Of a DNA stretch of 64,000 bases, positions 46,284 through 55,405 are shown in pieces (the stretch's first letter is position 1; every line of letters starts with the position of its first letter). A program made the position numbers and the translations under genes. The notes beneath the pieces were generated by a model. It saw only the letters and a program-made list of their open reading frames with translations. It was not told where the DNA came from and did not search any database. The DNA lies in NCBI RefSeq assembly GCF_000518985.1, contig NZ_JAEQ01000012.1, positions 1 to 64,000 on the forward strand, read 5' to 3'. The DNA comes from Chelativorans sp. J32. Its GTDB lineage: Bacteria; Pseudomonadota; Alphaproteobacteria; Rhizobiales; Rhizobiaceae.

Positions 46284-48425
46284 ATGGCCGACGACGTCGA
46301 TGTCGATCTGCAACGGCTGTTCTCAAGTCTGCGCCGCGATTGGCCACGCATTCTTATCGTCGCACTGATCGTTGCAGCCGTGGCTTTTCTCCTGCTTTCG
46401 CTTGCCACACCGCTCTATCGCGCCGAAACGCGCGTGCTGATCGAATCGCGCGAGTCCGTTTACACCCGGCCGCAAGGCGCCGGTGCCGATGAGCGTGCGA
46501 TCCTCGATCAACAGGGCGTGGCGAGCCAGGTGCAGGTCATCACCTCGACCGATATTCTGACGGAGGTCGCGCGCGAGCTTGATCTTGCAAGCCATAGCGA
46601 ATTCGCTGGCACGCAACCCTCGCTCCTTGACCGTTTGCTGATGTCGGTGGGCATCAAGAGCGGGGCCGAGACACCGCCAGAGCAGCGGCTGCTATCGAAA
46701 TTCCGCGAGAACCTGACCGTGTATCAGGTCGAAAATTCCCGCGTCATCGTCATCGAATACTCCTCTTCCGATCCCGATCTGGCGGCCCGCGTGCCGAACG
46801 CGGTCGCAGACGCCTATGTGGCAAGCCTGAAGGCTGCCGAATCCCAATCGAACGCTGCCGCCACGCGCTGGCTGGAGCCGGAGATCGCGGATCTGCGCGA
46901 GAAGGTGAAAGAGGCTGAAGCAAAGGTGGCGGATTTCCGCGCCAAATCCGATCTTTTGATTGGGCAGAACAATACCGTTCTCGCCACACAGCAACTGGCC
47001 GAACTCTCCAGCGAGCTTTCGCGCGTGCGGGCCGATCGCTCGGCAACGGAAGCGAGGGCTGAGGGCGTCCGCGTGGCGATCGAGCGCGGCGCTTCACTGG
47101 ACACAGTCCCGGAGGTTCTCGCTTCGCCGTTGATCCAGCGGCTCCGCGAAAGGGAAATCGACCTGCGCGCGCAGATCGCCGACCTCTCCACCACGCTATT
47201 GGGAAATCATCCGCGCATCCGCGCCCTGCAATCGCAGCTGGCCGATCTGGATGCCCAGATTCGAGCAGAGGCGCGCAAGGTCCTGGACGGGCTGGAGGCG
47301 GAGGCGGAGACCGCACGCCGCCGCGAGACGGAACTGACATCCGAGCTGAACAGGCTGAAGGCCGAATCCGCTCGTGCCGGAGAACAGCAGGTCGAGCTCC
47401 GCGCCTTGGAGCGGGAGGCTACGGCTCAACGTGAACTTCTGGAATCCTATCTGACACGTTACCGTGAGGCCGCAGCCCGTGGCGAGCGGGATTATCTGCC
47501 CGTCGATGCACGAGTGTTTTCGCGCGCCATCGCTCCGCAGGAGCCTTACTTCCCGAAGATCCTCCCGCTTACCTTCGCTGCTTTCGCCGCGGGACTTTTG
47601 GCGATGGTGATCTTCACCCTTCTACGGGAGCTGTTTAGTGGCCGTGCCATGCGTCCTGCCACATCCTTTGTCGAAGCTGACAGCGGTACGGTGACCGTGC
47701 CCGACCCGGCTCCGGCCGCTCGGGCGGCCGCAGCACCGCCCGCTGCCGAGGTGCCGACCGCTTCCCCCGTCGTGGTTTCGCCGCCGCGGGCGGAGATGGC
47801 TCCTACGGCCTCCAAAAAGCTGACCAAGCTTGGCGAACTCGATATAGAGGGAGCGGCGGAAGCCCTCATTTCCAAAGGTGTTTCCCGTGCCATCTTCGTG
47901 TCGCCCGAAGGTGATGATGCCGCGGCCACGGCTGTGCTGGTGGCGCGTGAGGTGGCCGATGCAGGCCTGCGTGTGATCCTGCTGGACCTCACGGTTTCAG
48001 GAGCCGCGACCACACCCATGCTCGAAAGCGGCTCTTATCCGGGCATTACGAATCTCTTGTCCTCCGAGGCGCAATTCGCCGAAGTCATACACAGCGACCT
48101 ATATTCGAATTGCCAGGTTATCCCGATTGGAACGGCTGACCCGGAAAAAGCTATGCGGGCGTTTGACCGGTTGCCCATCATCATGAACTCGCTTTCCATC
48201 GCATATGACGTCGTGGTGGTGGAATGCGGGCCGGCGGAAGCCGGCGTGGTCCAGACGCTTATGGATGAGGATGCGCAGGTGCTCGTGAGCTTCCTCGATC
48301 CCGAGGAAAAAAGCGTCGTAGAGGCTGCCAAGGAGATCAAGGATCAAGGTCTCGGAAGGCCGATCCTTGTCACCCCCGTTGGCTACTTGCCGCCCGCGGC
48401 CCCACCGGATCGGGATGCCGCCTAG
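46284..48425 (+). CDS. Wzc/GumC-like chain-length protein with degenerate kinase domain
   Basis: This 713-residue inner-membrane co-polymerase controls EPS chain length and export. From ATG 46284 (AGGGGTGAGG upstream) it has a Wzz domain with TM1 at about 23-43 and a long coiled-coil periplasmic region (about 190-410). A GNVR-like part with LGNHPRIRALQSQLADLDAQI follows, then TM2 at about 430-452. The cytoplasmic C-terminus (about 520-700) keeps the BY-kinase fold outline. The Walker A position reads FVSPEGDDAAATAVL without GK[ST], and Walker A' reads VILLDLT without the second Asp. No tyrosine-rich tail is present. ATP hydrolysis and autophosphorylation are therefore unlikely. Confidence 0.88.
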   Translation: MADDVDVDLQRLFSSLRRDWPRILIVALIVAAVAFLLLSLATPLYRAETRVLIESRESVYTRPQGAGADERAILDQQGVASQVQVITSTDILTEVARELDLASHSEFAGTQPSLLDRLLMSVGIKSGAETPPEQRLLSKFRENLTVYQVENSRVIVIEYSSSDPDLAARVPNAVADAYVASLKAAESQSNAAATRWLEPEIADLREKVKEAEAKVADFRAKSDLLIGQNNTVLATQQLAELSSELSRVRADRSATEARAEGVRVAIERGASLDTVPEVLASPLIQRLREREIDLRAQIADLSTTLLGNHPRIRALQSQLADLDAQIRAEARKVLDGLEAEAETARRRETELTSELNRLKAESARAGEQQVELRALEREATAQRELLESYLTRYREAAARGERDYLPVDARVFSRAIAPQEPYFPKILPLTFAAFAAGLLAMVIFTLLRELFSGRAMRPATSFVEADSGTVTVPDPAPAARAAAAPPAAEVPTASPVVVSPPRAEMAPTASKKLTKLGELDIEGAAEALISKGVSRAIFVSPEGDDAAATAVLVAREVADAGLRVILLDLTVSGAATTPMLESGSYPGITNLLSSEAQFAEVIHSDLYSNCQVIPIGTADPEKAMRAFDRLPIIMNSLSIAYDVVVVECGPAEAGVVQTLMDEDAQVLVSFLDPEEKSVVEAAKEIKDQGLGRPILVTPVGYLPPAAPPDRDAA

Positions 48426-48453
48426 GGCACAAAGATCTCGATCCGAAAGCCTT

Positions 48454-49647
48454 TCAGCTTTTCGCCGCCAGGCGGCGCGCACGCCGGGCGAGCCGGGCGA
48501 TGGCCGGATTCTGTTTGATCATGCGCTTGATCCCGGCGAGGGCGGAACTGGTATGGGCGGCAAGCCGTCCCACCCGTGTCAGGCCGATAAAGACGTCGGC
48601 ATGTTTTGTTTCGACGTCGCACCACAGGCGCTTGTAGGGGTCGTCTCCTACACCAAAATCATAAAAAGCCAGGCCTTCCGAGGCTGTTTCCGCGATGTTC
48701 TCGTAAAACAGGAACTCCCCGGGGCTTGCATGGGCGAGTTCGTCATCTGCGAAGGTGCTGAACTCGCAGATGATGCTGTCCTGCGTCCTGCTTGAGCCAG
48801 TGATGGCGCGGATCTTCCCGCCTGCCTCCAGCGCGTGAAGGAAGAAGGGCGGCTCAGCCTCGTCGAGGGCGGTGAGGAAGAGCCGGCGGAAACTCGCACG
48901 AACGCAAGCTGGCGCAAAAATATCCTGGACGCCCATGCGGTTCAGGCGCTTGCTCTTCAACGAGAAAAACAGGTCGAGGAGTTCCTCGACCTCGCTCGGG
49001 GTCGTCGCGATGAACCGACGGTAGCCGCCCGCAGCCTCCAGCCTCTTGAGTTGGATGCGACGCCTTCTGCGGCGCCGCTTGCCGCTGCCGTCGCGGAGGA
49101 GTTTTTCGAATCCCATCGAAAGGTCGACGGCTAGCGATAGGTTGGGGCTCGTTTGATATGGAAGGGTGAGCAGGGGGTTAGGATATTGCTGAATGCGATC
49201 CCGCTGTCGCTCAAGGGCCAGAATGTCGATATCCGGCCGCTCGGCCCGGATGGCCGAGAGCAGGGCAGGGAGCGCAGCCGCCCAATGTGCCTTCTCCGCC
49301 ATGCCGTCAGGATGGAGCGCAGGGAAATTGCCATTCGCATGCCGCCCTCCGGCGAAGCGCGCAAATGTAAGCGGGCCCATTTCTACTGCTTCCAAGGCAA
49401 GCGCCAGGGCCGGCACTCCATCGCAGGAGAGAAGGGCGATGAGGCCATCGGCGCCCCTGTCCTCCAGCCATGCCCTTATCCAGAGTGGGCTTTGCGGAGG
49501 GGCATAGATCGCACCGCGACAAAAGCACTGGTAGGCTTCCAGCGCCTGCCGGTCCGCAGGCAGAACGCGGATGGAATAAGCAGCCGAGCCAGCCAAGGCA
49601 GGCTCTCCAGGTACATCTTTTCCCTCTCGGCGTTCGGCTCGCGCCAT
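48454..49647 (-). CDS. FemAB/CelD-like GNAT-fold acyltransferase
   Basis: This protein of about 397 residues has an Acetyltransf_6 (BioF2/FemAB-like) domain. The region QLKRLEAAGGYRRFIATTPSEVEELLDLFFSLKSKRLNRMGV is followed by FFLHALEAGGKIRAITGSSR and a C-terminal GLAFYDFGVGDDPYKRLWCD. The latter is the LDFGxGDxxYK motif shared by CelD-type proteins of polysaccharide clusters. Likely role: acyl or aminoacyl modification of an EPS component. ATG 49647 has GGGTGGGAGA upstream; the frame is open to 49755. It is convergent with the Wzc-like gene. Confidence 0.85.
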   Translation of the reverse strand: MARAERREGKDVPGEPALAGSAAYSIRVLPADRQALEAYQCFCRGAIYAPPQSPLWIRAWLEDRGADGLIALLSCDGVPALALALEAVEMGPLTFARFAGGRHANGNFPALHPDGMAEKAHWAAALPALLSAIRAERPDIDILALERQRDRIQQYPNPLLTLPYQTSPNLSLAVDLSMGFEKLLRDGSGKRRRRRRRIQLKRLEAAGGYRRFIATTPSEVEELLDLFFSLKSKRLNRMGVQDIFAPACVRASFRRLFLTALDEAEPPFFLHALEAGGKIRAITGSSRTQDSIICEFSTFADDELAHASPGEFLFYENIAETASEGLAFYDFGVGDDPYKRLWCDVETKHADVFIGLTRVGRLAAHTSSALAGIKRMIKQNPAIARLARRARRLAAKS

Positions 49648-49741
49648 TCTCCCACCCCGAAAATCCGGTCGCTTAGCCAGTCTGTCAGCAAATGACCAGC
49701 AAATGATGAACAGGGAAGTCGAGGGGCAGCGCCGGAAAGCG

Positions 49742-49960
49742 CTAATTGCCAGCACGTTTCGGCTTACCTTCCATCCATTTCACCAGAAGCATTGCCGGCA
49801 GGACCCAGAGCAGCCCAGTGACAAGATAGAAAGCAAGGTGAACGAGCGCGCTTTTGTCGGCAAGCTGTGCCACAGCGAAAGCTGTCGAGACGATCGCATA
49901 GACGATGACCAGCAGGACGAGCAGAAACGTGCCGATCAGTTTTTTCAGCCTTATTGGCAT
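49742..49960 (-). CDS. DUF2842 family small membrane protein
   Basis: This 72-residue protein has two hydrophobic helices (LIGTFLLVLLVIVYAIVSTAFAVA and LVHLAFYLVTGLLWVLPAMLLV) and a short Lys/Arg-rich C-terminus (KWMEGKPKRAGN). It matches the DUF2842 pattern of alphaproteobacteria; function is unknown. The MPIRLKKLIG start at 49960 is the usual one; the frame begins at 49984. Proximity to ctaA is noted, but ctaA is on the opposite strand. Confidence 0.85.
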   Translation of the reverse strand: MPIRLKKLIGTFLLVLLVIVYAIVSTAFAVAQLADKSALVHLAFYLVTGLLWVLPAMLLVKWMEGKPKRAGN

Positions 49961-50100
49961 AGCAGTACCTTTTAGCCCGTCCATAAAACAATCGGGTGCT
50001 CTTCGACAGCCCCATATTGCTCGCTTTTACCGAGGGCGACCGCATGTCGCGCGTAGAAAACTTGCAAGCAGGACGGGTTTGGTCCACCTACCGCATCGGC

Positions 50101-50187
50101 GCGAAAACCGGAAATGGTTTTCAGAAAGCACGAGTGCGAGACACAATGAGCTACGGCGTCCTTCGTGCGTGTTGAAGGATGGCAGCA
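50101..50187. repeat. Palindromic intergenic repeat, copy B
   Basis: GAAAACC (50103-50109) pairs with GGTTTTC (50116-50122). This is followed by AGAAAGCACGAGTGCGAGA and a second stem part around CTTCGTGCGTG...GAAGGAT. The order of parts matches copy A at 34466-34553. It ends just before the likely ctaA start, so it probably forms part of the ctaA leader. Confidence 0.5.
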
Positions 50188-50200
50188 GAACCGCTTGGAC

Positions 50201-51286
50201 ATGCAGATGGTTGCCGCGACTGAGTATCAGGTTTCCCCAACCCCGACCGAAAGTGCAAGCCGCAATCGGCTATGGGTGCGCGTCTGGCTCTATTTCGTCC
50301 TTGTGGTTCTTTTTGCGCTTGTGCTCGTAGGCGGCGCAACCAGGCTTACCGACTCCGGGCTTTCCATCACTGAATGGAAGCCGATCCACGGCGTCATCCC
50401 GCCGCTCAACGATGCGGAATGGGCGGAGGAATTCGCGAAGTATCAGCAAATTCCCCAATACCAGCACATCAACGAGGGGATGAGCCTGGAGGAGTTCAAG
50501 TATATCTTCTGGTGGGAGTGGGCGCATCGGATCCTTGCCCGCGGGGTAGGCTTCGTCTTCGCCTTGCCGCTTCTCTTCTTCTGGGTCACGGGCCGTCTGG
50601 AGCGTCAGCTGAAGCCGAAGCTTCTGGGCATCCTGGCCCTTGGGGGCCTTCAGGGCGCGGTTGGTTGGTGGATGGTCGCTTCCGGCCTGTCGGAGCGCGT
50701 GGATGTGAGCCAGTACCGGCTTGCCACGCATCTCACCATCGCCTGCCTCATCTTTGCCGCCACCACGGCGGTGGCAAGAGGCCTTGCACCGCACACCGGC
50801 GGTCCGGCTCTCGACTCGACGCGCCGCTTTGCGGGCTGGCTGGTGGTTGCCGTGCTCGTCCAGATCTATCTTGGAGGTCTGGTTGCCGGCCTGAATGCCG
50901 GCATGGCCTATAATACCTGGCCGCTCATGGACGGTGCGCTCGTGCCCTCGGGCCTGTTCACCCATGCGCCGGCCTGGATCAATCTCTTCGAAAACCCGAA
51001 AACCGTGCAATTCGCGCATCGGCTGGGCGCTTATATCGTCCTGCTTCTGACGTTGTGGCATGCGATCGCGACCTTACGCGCCGAGCCGGCTACAACCCAT
51101 GCGCGCCGCGCCATCTTCCTCTTCCTGCTCGTCGCCATGCAGGCGGTGGTGGGCATAGCTACGCTTCTCATGGTGGTCCCGCTGGACATGGCACTCTTCC
51201 ATCAGGGCGTGGCCCTGGTCGTGCTCGGCTTCGCCACGGCCCACTGGCGCGCGGCAAGAGGTCCTTACCCAGTGGAAAGCGTCTAG
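50201..51286 (+). CDS. ctaA: Haem A synthase
   Basis: This 361-residue membrane enzyme of the COX15/CtaA type 2 class oxidises haem O to haem A for cytochrome aa3. About eight helices are present. Signature parts are [19 protein letters not shown], the [13 protein letters not shown] and FAHRLGAY histidine motifs that ligate haems, and [21 protein letters not shown]. The frame opens at 50165 inside the repeat. ATG 50201 or 50207 fits the family better, and neither has a strong ribosome binding site. Confidence 0.93.
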   Translation: MQMVAATEYQVSPTPTESASRNRLWVRVWLYFVLVVLFALVLVGGATRLTDSGLSITEWKPIHGVIPPLNDAEWAEEFAKYQQIPQYQHINEGMSLEEFKYIFWWEWAHRILARGVGFVFALPLLFFWVTGRLERQLKPKLLGILALGGLQGAVGWWMVASGLSERVDVSQYRLATHLTIACLIFAATTAVARGLAPHTGGPALDSTRRFAGWLVVAVLVQIYLGGLVAGLNAGMAYNTWPLMDGALVPSGLFTHAPAWINLFENPKTVQFAHRLGAYIVLLLTLWHAIATLRAEPATTHARRAIFLFLLVAMQAVVGIATLLMVVPLDMALFHQGVALVVLGFATAHWRAARGPYPVESV

Positions 51287-51308
51287 CTCGGGACAAACGG
51301 GGGGCGGA

Positions 51309-52169
51309 TCAAGACTCCTGCTGGAGCACTGCCTGCGCCGCCCGGGCGACCGCCAGGCTTCTCTCCGCCTCGTCCAGATTTCCATCCTCCACATGCCATG
51401 AGGCCGAGAGGCAGGCGTGGGCGAAGGCATATTCGAGGATCCCGCACCGGTCCCATCCGAGCCTGCTTTCAAGCAGCCGCGCCAGGGAAGAGGCACGCGC
51501 CGGGCTCGCTCGAAGGTCCATTCGGTCGAGAGGATTGTAGAACAGGTTCGCTGTATCGAAGAGCGGATCGCCGATCACCCCCTTCAGATCGATCACCAGC
51601 CAGCCGCGCACATTCCGGATAAGATTTTCGTGATGCAGGTCGGCATGGAGCGGCCTGATATTGCGCTGGTTTGCCAGAAGCCGCTCGGCGGTTTCCGCCG
51701 CGTGCATGAAAATGCTTTGAATGCCGCTTTTCCGGTCGCTCGTCGCTTTTTCGAACAGGCTCTTGAAGCGCTGGCGCAGAGGCTGCAGGCCTTCTGGTGC
51801 CGGACGGGGAACATCGCCGTGGAACCGCAGGATGGCCTCGGCCGCGATTTCGCTTGCGGCATCGTCGCCATGGATATTCAGATGATCGAGGAGCGTGTAC
51901 TCGCCTGCATGCTCCATGAGAACGCGATGACCATCCCGGCCTAGAACCCGGACCGCGGCGTCACCGTCGCGCCATTCGAGCGTTTCTATGCCGGGGAACT
52001 CGTCCTCGATCCCCGCCGGCTTGAAATCTTTGACGATGGCAAGCCCGTGGCTGCCTTGCGTCACCTCCCACACATGGCTGGTCGGTGTGTCGGCGAGCAA
52101 TCGTGCTGAGCGGATATCCCAGGATTCTGGAAATACTGGCGGAGCGACCGTCCGTCTCTCTTCAATCAT
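51309..52169 (-). CDS. APH(6)-like aminoglycoside/hydroxyurea phosphotransferase family kinase
   Basis: This 286-residue protein-kinase-like phosphotransferase has a catalytic loop LHADLHHENLIRN and metal-binding segment LVIDLKGVIGDPLFDTANLFYNPLDR. These and the N-terminal SHVWEVTQGSHGLAIVKDFKP are typical of the APH(6)/hydroxyurea phosphotransferase Pfam family. Its ATG overlaps the argC stop (ATGA), so it is translated with argC. That context suggests a metabolic small-molecule kinase rather than acquired resistance, though drug phosphorylation cannot be excluded. Confidence 0.82.
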   Translation of the reverse strand: MIEERRTVAPPVFPESWDIRSARLLADTPTSHVWEVTQGSHGLAIVKDFKPAGIEDEFPGIETLEWRDGDAAVRVLGRDGHRVLMEHAGEYTLLDHLNIHGDDAASEIAAEAILRFHGDVPRPAPEGLQPLRQRFKSLFEKATSDRKSGIQSIFMHAAETAERLLANQRNIRPLHADLHHENLIRNVRGWLVIDLKGVIGDPLFDTANLFYNPLDRMDLRASPARASSLARLLESRLGWDRCGILEYAFAHACLSASWHVEDGNLDEAERSLAVARAAQAVLQQES

Positions 52170-53098
52170 CGCATCCCGGAAAGCATCAGATCGAGGTTCT
52201 GTACAGCCGCCCCCGAGGCACCTTTGCCGAGATTGTCATAGACGGCGAGGAGAACCGCCTGCGCCCTCGCATCATTGGCAAAGACATAGAGCCGCATCGT
52301 GTTGGTGTTGTTGTAGCGCTCGGGTTCGATCTCCGGCGAGCGCTCGATCGTCTGCAGCGGCGCAACTTCGATGACACTGTTTTCGATGCCGGCGAAGTGA
52401 TCCGCGATCGCAGCATGCAATTCTTTGCCCTTCGGCACGCGAGGGAGATGGCCAAGCTGGAGCGGCACCGTCGTGATCATGCCCTGCGCGAAGTTACCGA
52501 CCACCGGTTGCATCAGGGGATCGCGCGAAAGTTTCGCATACGCGCGCAGTTCCGGCAGGTGCTTGTGATTGAGCGTGAGCCCGTAGGGCAGGTATTCCGG
52601 CGCATCCTCGCCCTTGGCCTCATAATCCTCGATCATCGAGCGGCCGCCGCCGGAATAGCCGGAGATGCCATTGATGGTGACTGGGAAATCGGCCGGCACA
52701 AGCCCGGCCGAAACGAGGGGGCGAAGAAGGGCAATCGGCCCCTGGGGCCAACAGCCGGGATTGGCGACACGCTTTGCCTGCGCGATTGCCCGTGCCTGCT
52801 CACGGTCCATTTCGGGAAAGCCATAGGCCCAGCCTTCCGCGACACGATAGGCCGTGGAAGCGTCGATTACGCGGGTAGTATTGTTCTCGATGAGCGAGAC
52901 GCTTTCGCGTGCCGCATCGTCCGGCAGGCAGAGAATGGCAATATCGGCCGCGTTCAGGAACTCCGCCCGTGCGGCCGGATCTTTGCGCCGCTCCACTGGA
53001 ATCGAGAGCAATTCAATATCAGGACGTTCCGCAAGGCGCGCGCGGATCTGAAGCCCGGTGGTGCCGTGTTCGCCGTCGATGAAGATCTTTGCCGTCAT
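52166..53098 (-). CDS. argC: N-acetyl-gamma-glutamyl-phosphate reductase (type 2)
   Basis: This 310-residue NADPH-dependent reductase catalyses the third step of arginine synthesis. The N-terminal KIFIDGEHGTTGLQIRARL and active-site VANPGCWPQGPIALLRPLV (catalytic Cys) identify the short ArgC2 class found in alphaproteobacteria. A later segment is GYSGGGRSMIEDYE. The ATG 53098 fits family starts; the frame extends to 53131. It is downstream of speB and coupled to the kinase gene, forming a minus-strand arginine/polyamine group. Confidence 0.95.
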   Translation of the reverse strand: MTAKIFIDGEHGTTGLQIRARLAERPDIELLSIPVERRKDPAARAEFLNAADIAILCLPDDAARESVSLIENNTTRVIDASTAYRVAEGWAYGFPEMDREQARAIAQAKRVANPGCWPQGPIALLRPLVSAGLVPADFPVTINGISGYSGGGRSMIEDYEAKGEDAPEYLPYGLTLNHKHLPELRAYAKLSRDPLMQPVVGNFAQGMITTVPLQLGHLPRVPKGKELHAAIADHFAGIENSVIEVAPLQTIERSPEIEPERYNNTNTMRLYVFANDARAQAVLLAVYDNLGKGASGAAVQNLDLMLSGMR

Positions 53099-53188
53099 GT
53101 GTCGCGCCCTGATAAAAGAGTCAGCTTTCAAGTGGTTAGGAAAGGTTCCGGAATCAATCCGGAAGCTTATTGAATCATTGGATGAGGA

Positions 53189-54136
53189 TTATGGCCGTCG
53201 CTTCTCCGCCAGAAGCCCCAGATAGTGCATGGCGATGGAAGCGCCAGCAATGGCTGTGACGTCGGCATGATCGTAGGGGGGCGACACCTCCACGACATCC
53301 GCGCCGACGATGTTGAGCCCGCCGAGCTGCCGAAGGATGGAAAGCATTTTTGCCGTCGATGGGCCGCCTGCCACAGGCGTGCCGGTGCCCGGCGCGAAAG
53401 CCGGGTCCAGGCAGTCGATATCGAAGGTGATATAGACCGGCGCGTCGCCTACGCGCTCTGCGATCATACGGGCCACCTCCGCCGCCCTAATCTCCTCCAA
53501 ATCGTAACCGTGGACGATCTTGAGACCGCAATCCTCCGGCGCATGGGTGCGGATGCCGACCTGAATGGAACGTGCGGGATCGACTACGCCGTCGCGCACT
53601 GCCCGCGCAACGAAGGAGCCGTGGTCGATACGCTTGCCGTCATCCTGCCACGTGTCCTGATGCGCGTCGAACTGGACCAGGGCGAGGGGGCCATGTTTGG
53701 CCGCGTGCGCGCGCAGCAATGGCCAGGTGACGAAATGATCACCCCCAAGCGTGACGAGGAAGGCCCCTGACTGGAGGATTTTCGAGGCTTCTCGCTCGAT
53801 CATGGCCGGCGTCTTGTCGTGCCTGCCATAGTCGAGCAGGCAGTCGCCATAGTCCACCACCGCCAGGGTATCGAAGATGTCGAGGTGAAAGGGATACTGC
53901 GGATCATTGTCGAAGATCACGGAGGCGCGGCGGATCGCCTGCGGCCCGAAGCGCGCGCCGGGACGGTTCGATACCGCCGCGTCGAAAGGAATGCCCCATA
54001 CCACCGCATCCGCCCTCTTCACGTTCTTGGTGAATTTCCGGCGCATGAAGGAAAGGGCGCCCGCATAGGTGGGGTCGCTGGCTGCGCCTGTGATCTGCCG
54101 CGCGGTGAAAGCGTGGTCGATGGTTTTGGATGGCAT
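53189..54136 (-). CDS. speB: Agmatinase/ureohydrolase
   Basis: This 315-residue Mn-dependent ureohydrolase has metal ligands in LGGDHFVTWPLL, VQFDAHQDTW and ITFDIDCLDPAFAPGTGTPVAGG. The absence of the arginase-type SHDVDGLD wording and the overall length favour agmatinase (agmatine to putrescine), but other guanidino substrates are possible. GGAGGA lies ten bases before ATG 54136. It is next to argC, which makes the arginine precursor pathway. Confidence 0.88.
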   Translation of the reverse strand: MPSKTIDHAFTARQITGAASDPTYAGALSFMRRKFTKNVKRADAVVWGIPFDAAVSNRPGARFGPQAIRRASVIFDNDPQYPFHLDIFDTLAVVDYGDCLLDYGRHDKTPAMIEREASKILQSGAFLVTLGGDHFVTWPLLRAHAAKHGPLALVQFDAHQDTWQDDGKRIDHGSFVARAVRDGVVDPARSIQVGIRTHAPEDCGLKIVHGYDLEEIRAAEVARMIAERVGDAPVYITFDIDCLDPAFAPGTGTPVAGGPSTAKMLSILRQLGGLNIVGADVVEVSPPYDHADVTAIAGASIAMHYLGLLAEKRRP

Positions 54137-54194
54137 GGCGCTGTCTTCCTCCAAAAAGGCCGCATATCGCTATGGGCGATAATATTCAGGCGCA

Positions 54195-54224
54195 ACAAAA
54201 AAGCGGGCCAGAAGGCCCGCTTTT
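54195..54224 (-). terminator. Intrinsic terminator of rplM-rpsI
   Basis: AAGCGGGCC (54201-54209) pairs with GGCCCGCTT (54214-54222) around AGAA. On the minus strand it is followed by a run of T residues (54195-54200). It lies just after the rpsI stop. Confidence 0.85.
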
Positions 54225-54246
54225 CCCCGTCCCGTATCGGAAGCGC

Positions 54247-54729
54247 TTAGCGCTTGGAGAACTGGAAGGAGCGGCGGGCCTTCGCGCGGCCGTACTTCTT
54301 GCGCTCCACCACGCGAGCGTCGCGGGTGAGGAAGCCGCCCTTCTTGAGCACAGCGCGAAGCTCCGGCTCGTAGAAGGTGAGCGCGCGGGAGATGCCGTGG
54401 CGCACGGCACCGGCCTGGCCCGAGAGGCCGCCGCCGGTGACGGTGGCGATGATATCGTACTGGCCGCTGCGGTTCGTCGCTTCGATGGGCTGCTGCAGGA
54501 TCATCTGCAGAACCGGCCGGGCGAAATACTGGGTGAACTCCTTGTCGTTCACCGTGATCTTGCCGGAACCAGGCTTCACCCAAACGCGGGCGATGGCGTT
54601 CTTGCGCTTGCCGGTGGCGTAGGCGCGGCCGTGAGCATCGAGCTTCTGCACATGGACCGGAGCGGCGGGCTGCTGCGTTGCTTCGCGCGTCGCCGCACCC
54701 AGCTCCTGGAGGGAATTGATTTCAGCCAT
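54247..54729 (-). CDS. rpsI: 30S ribosomal protein S9
   Basis: This 160-residue ribosomal protein has a core [47 protein letters not shown] and a conserved C-terminal [16 protein letters not shown] that reaches the P-site tRNA. It has the N-terminal extension (about 30 residues) usual in alphaproteobacteria. It is co-transcribed behind rplM, with five bases between genes. Confidence 0.97.
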   Translation of the reverse strand: MAEINSLQELGAATREATQQPAAPVHVQKLDAHGRAYATGKRKNAIARVWVKPGSGKITVNDKEFTQYFARPVLQMILQQPIEATNRSGQYDIIATVTGGGLSGQAGAVRHGISRALTFYEPELRAVLKKGGFLTRDARVVERKKYGRAKARRSFQFSKR

Positions 54730-54734
54730 TGGGG

Positions 54735-55196
54735 CTAGCCTCTCGCATTCTTCTTGTTCAGGGCCGCGACATCCAGCTTCTCAGGATTCTGTGCGTCGTG
54801 GGGATGTTCGCTGCCTGCATAGACACGCAGGTTCTTCATCTGGCGGCGTCCGAGCGGCCCGCGCGGGATCATGCGCTCCACAGCCTTCTCTACCACACGC
54901 TCGGGGAAACGGCCCTCGAGGATCTGGCGCGCCGTGCGCTCCTTGATGCCGCCTGCATAGCCCGTATGCCAGTAGTAGGTCTTGTCCTGGTACTTCTTGC
55001 CGGTGAAGACCACCTTGTCGGCATTAACGACGATGACATTGTCGCCATCATCCACGTGGGGCGTATAGGTGGGCTTGTGCTTGCCGCGCAGGCGGGTTGC
55101 GACGATGGTGGCGAGACGGCCGACGACCAGACCTTCGGCGTCGATCAGCACCCACTTCTTCGTCACTTCCGCAGGCTTCTGCGAGAAGGTTTTCAT
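54735..55196 (-). CDS. rplM: 50S ribosomal protein L13
   Basis: This 153-residue protein starts at ATG 55196: [30 protein letters not shown] is the family N-terminus, although the frame is open to 55355. Other landmarks are [25 protein letters not shown] and [20 protein letters not shown]. It is first gene of the L13-S9 operon. A strong promoter lies about 105 bases upstream and a stable leader hairpin just before the start. Confidence 0.97.
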   Translation of the reverse strand: MKTFSQKPAEVTKKWVLIDAEGLVVGRLATIVATRLRGKHKPTYTPHVDDGDNVIVVNADKVVFTGKKYQDKTYYWHTGYAGGIKERTARQILEGRFPERVVEKAVERMIPRGPLGRRQMKNLRVYAGSEHPHDAQNPEKLDVAALNKKNARG

Positions 55197-55218
55197 GATT
55201 CTTTCCGCTTCTGTTGGA

Positions 55219-55237
55219 CCTTGCCCCGAAGGCAAGG
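55219..55237 (-). promoter_or_regulatory. Leader hairpin before rplM
   Basis: CCTTGCC and GGCAAGG (55219-55225 and 55231-55237) form a 7-bp stem. On the transcript the loop reads UUCGG, a very stable tetraloop context. It ends about 22 bases before the rplM ATG and may be a site for autogenous control, which is inferred only from position. Confidence 0.4.
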
Positions 55238-55301
55238 CTTTTCTTGTTGCTTGCCGATGGCCCGAAGACCCTCGCGCCGGGCTGAATGCCACGGTCGCGC
55301 G

Positions 55302-55330
55302 CTTATACGGGCGATGCCCTCCGAAGTCAA
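55302..55330 (-). promoter_or_regulatory. Sigma-70-type promoter of rplM-rpsI
   Basis: On the minus strand TTGACT (55325-55330) and TATAAG (55302-55307) are separated by exactly 17 bases. An AT-rich stretch upstream (about 55350-55380) could act as an UP element. This is the strongest sigma-70 match I saw in the window. Confidence 0.75.
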
Positions 55331-55405
55331 GCGAAGCGAAACATGCTTCGTGCAAAAATATAAATTAAAATCAATATGTTGGCAAATAGGTAATATGATA
55401 CCGCA

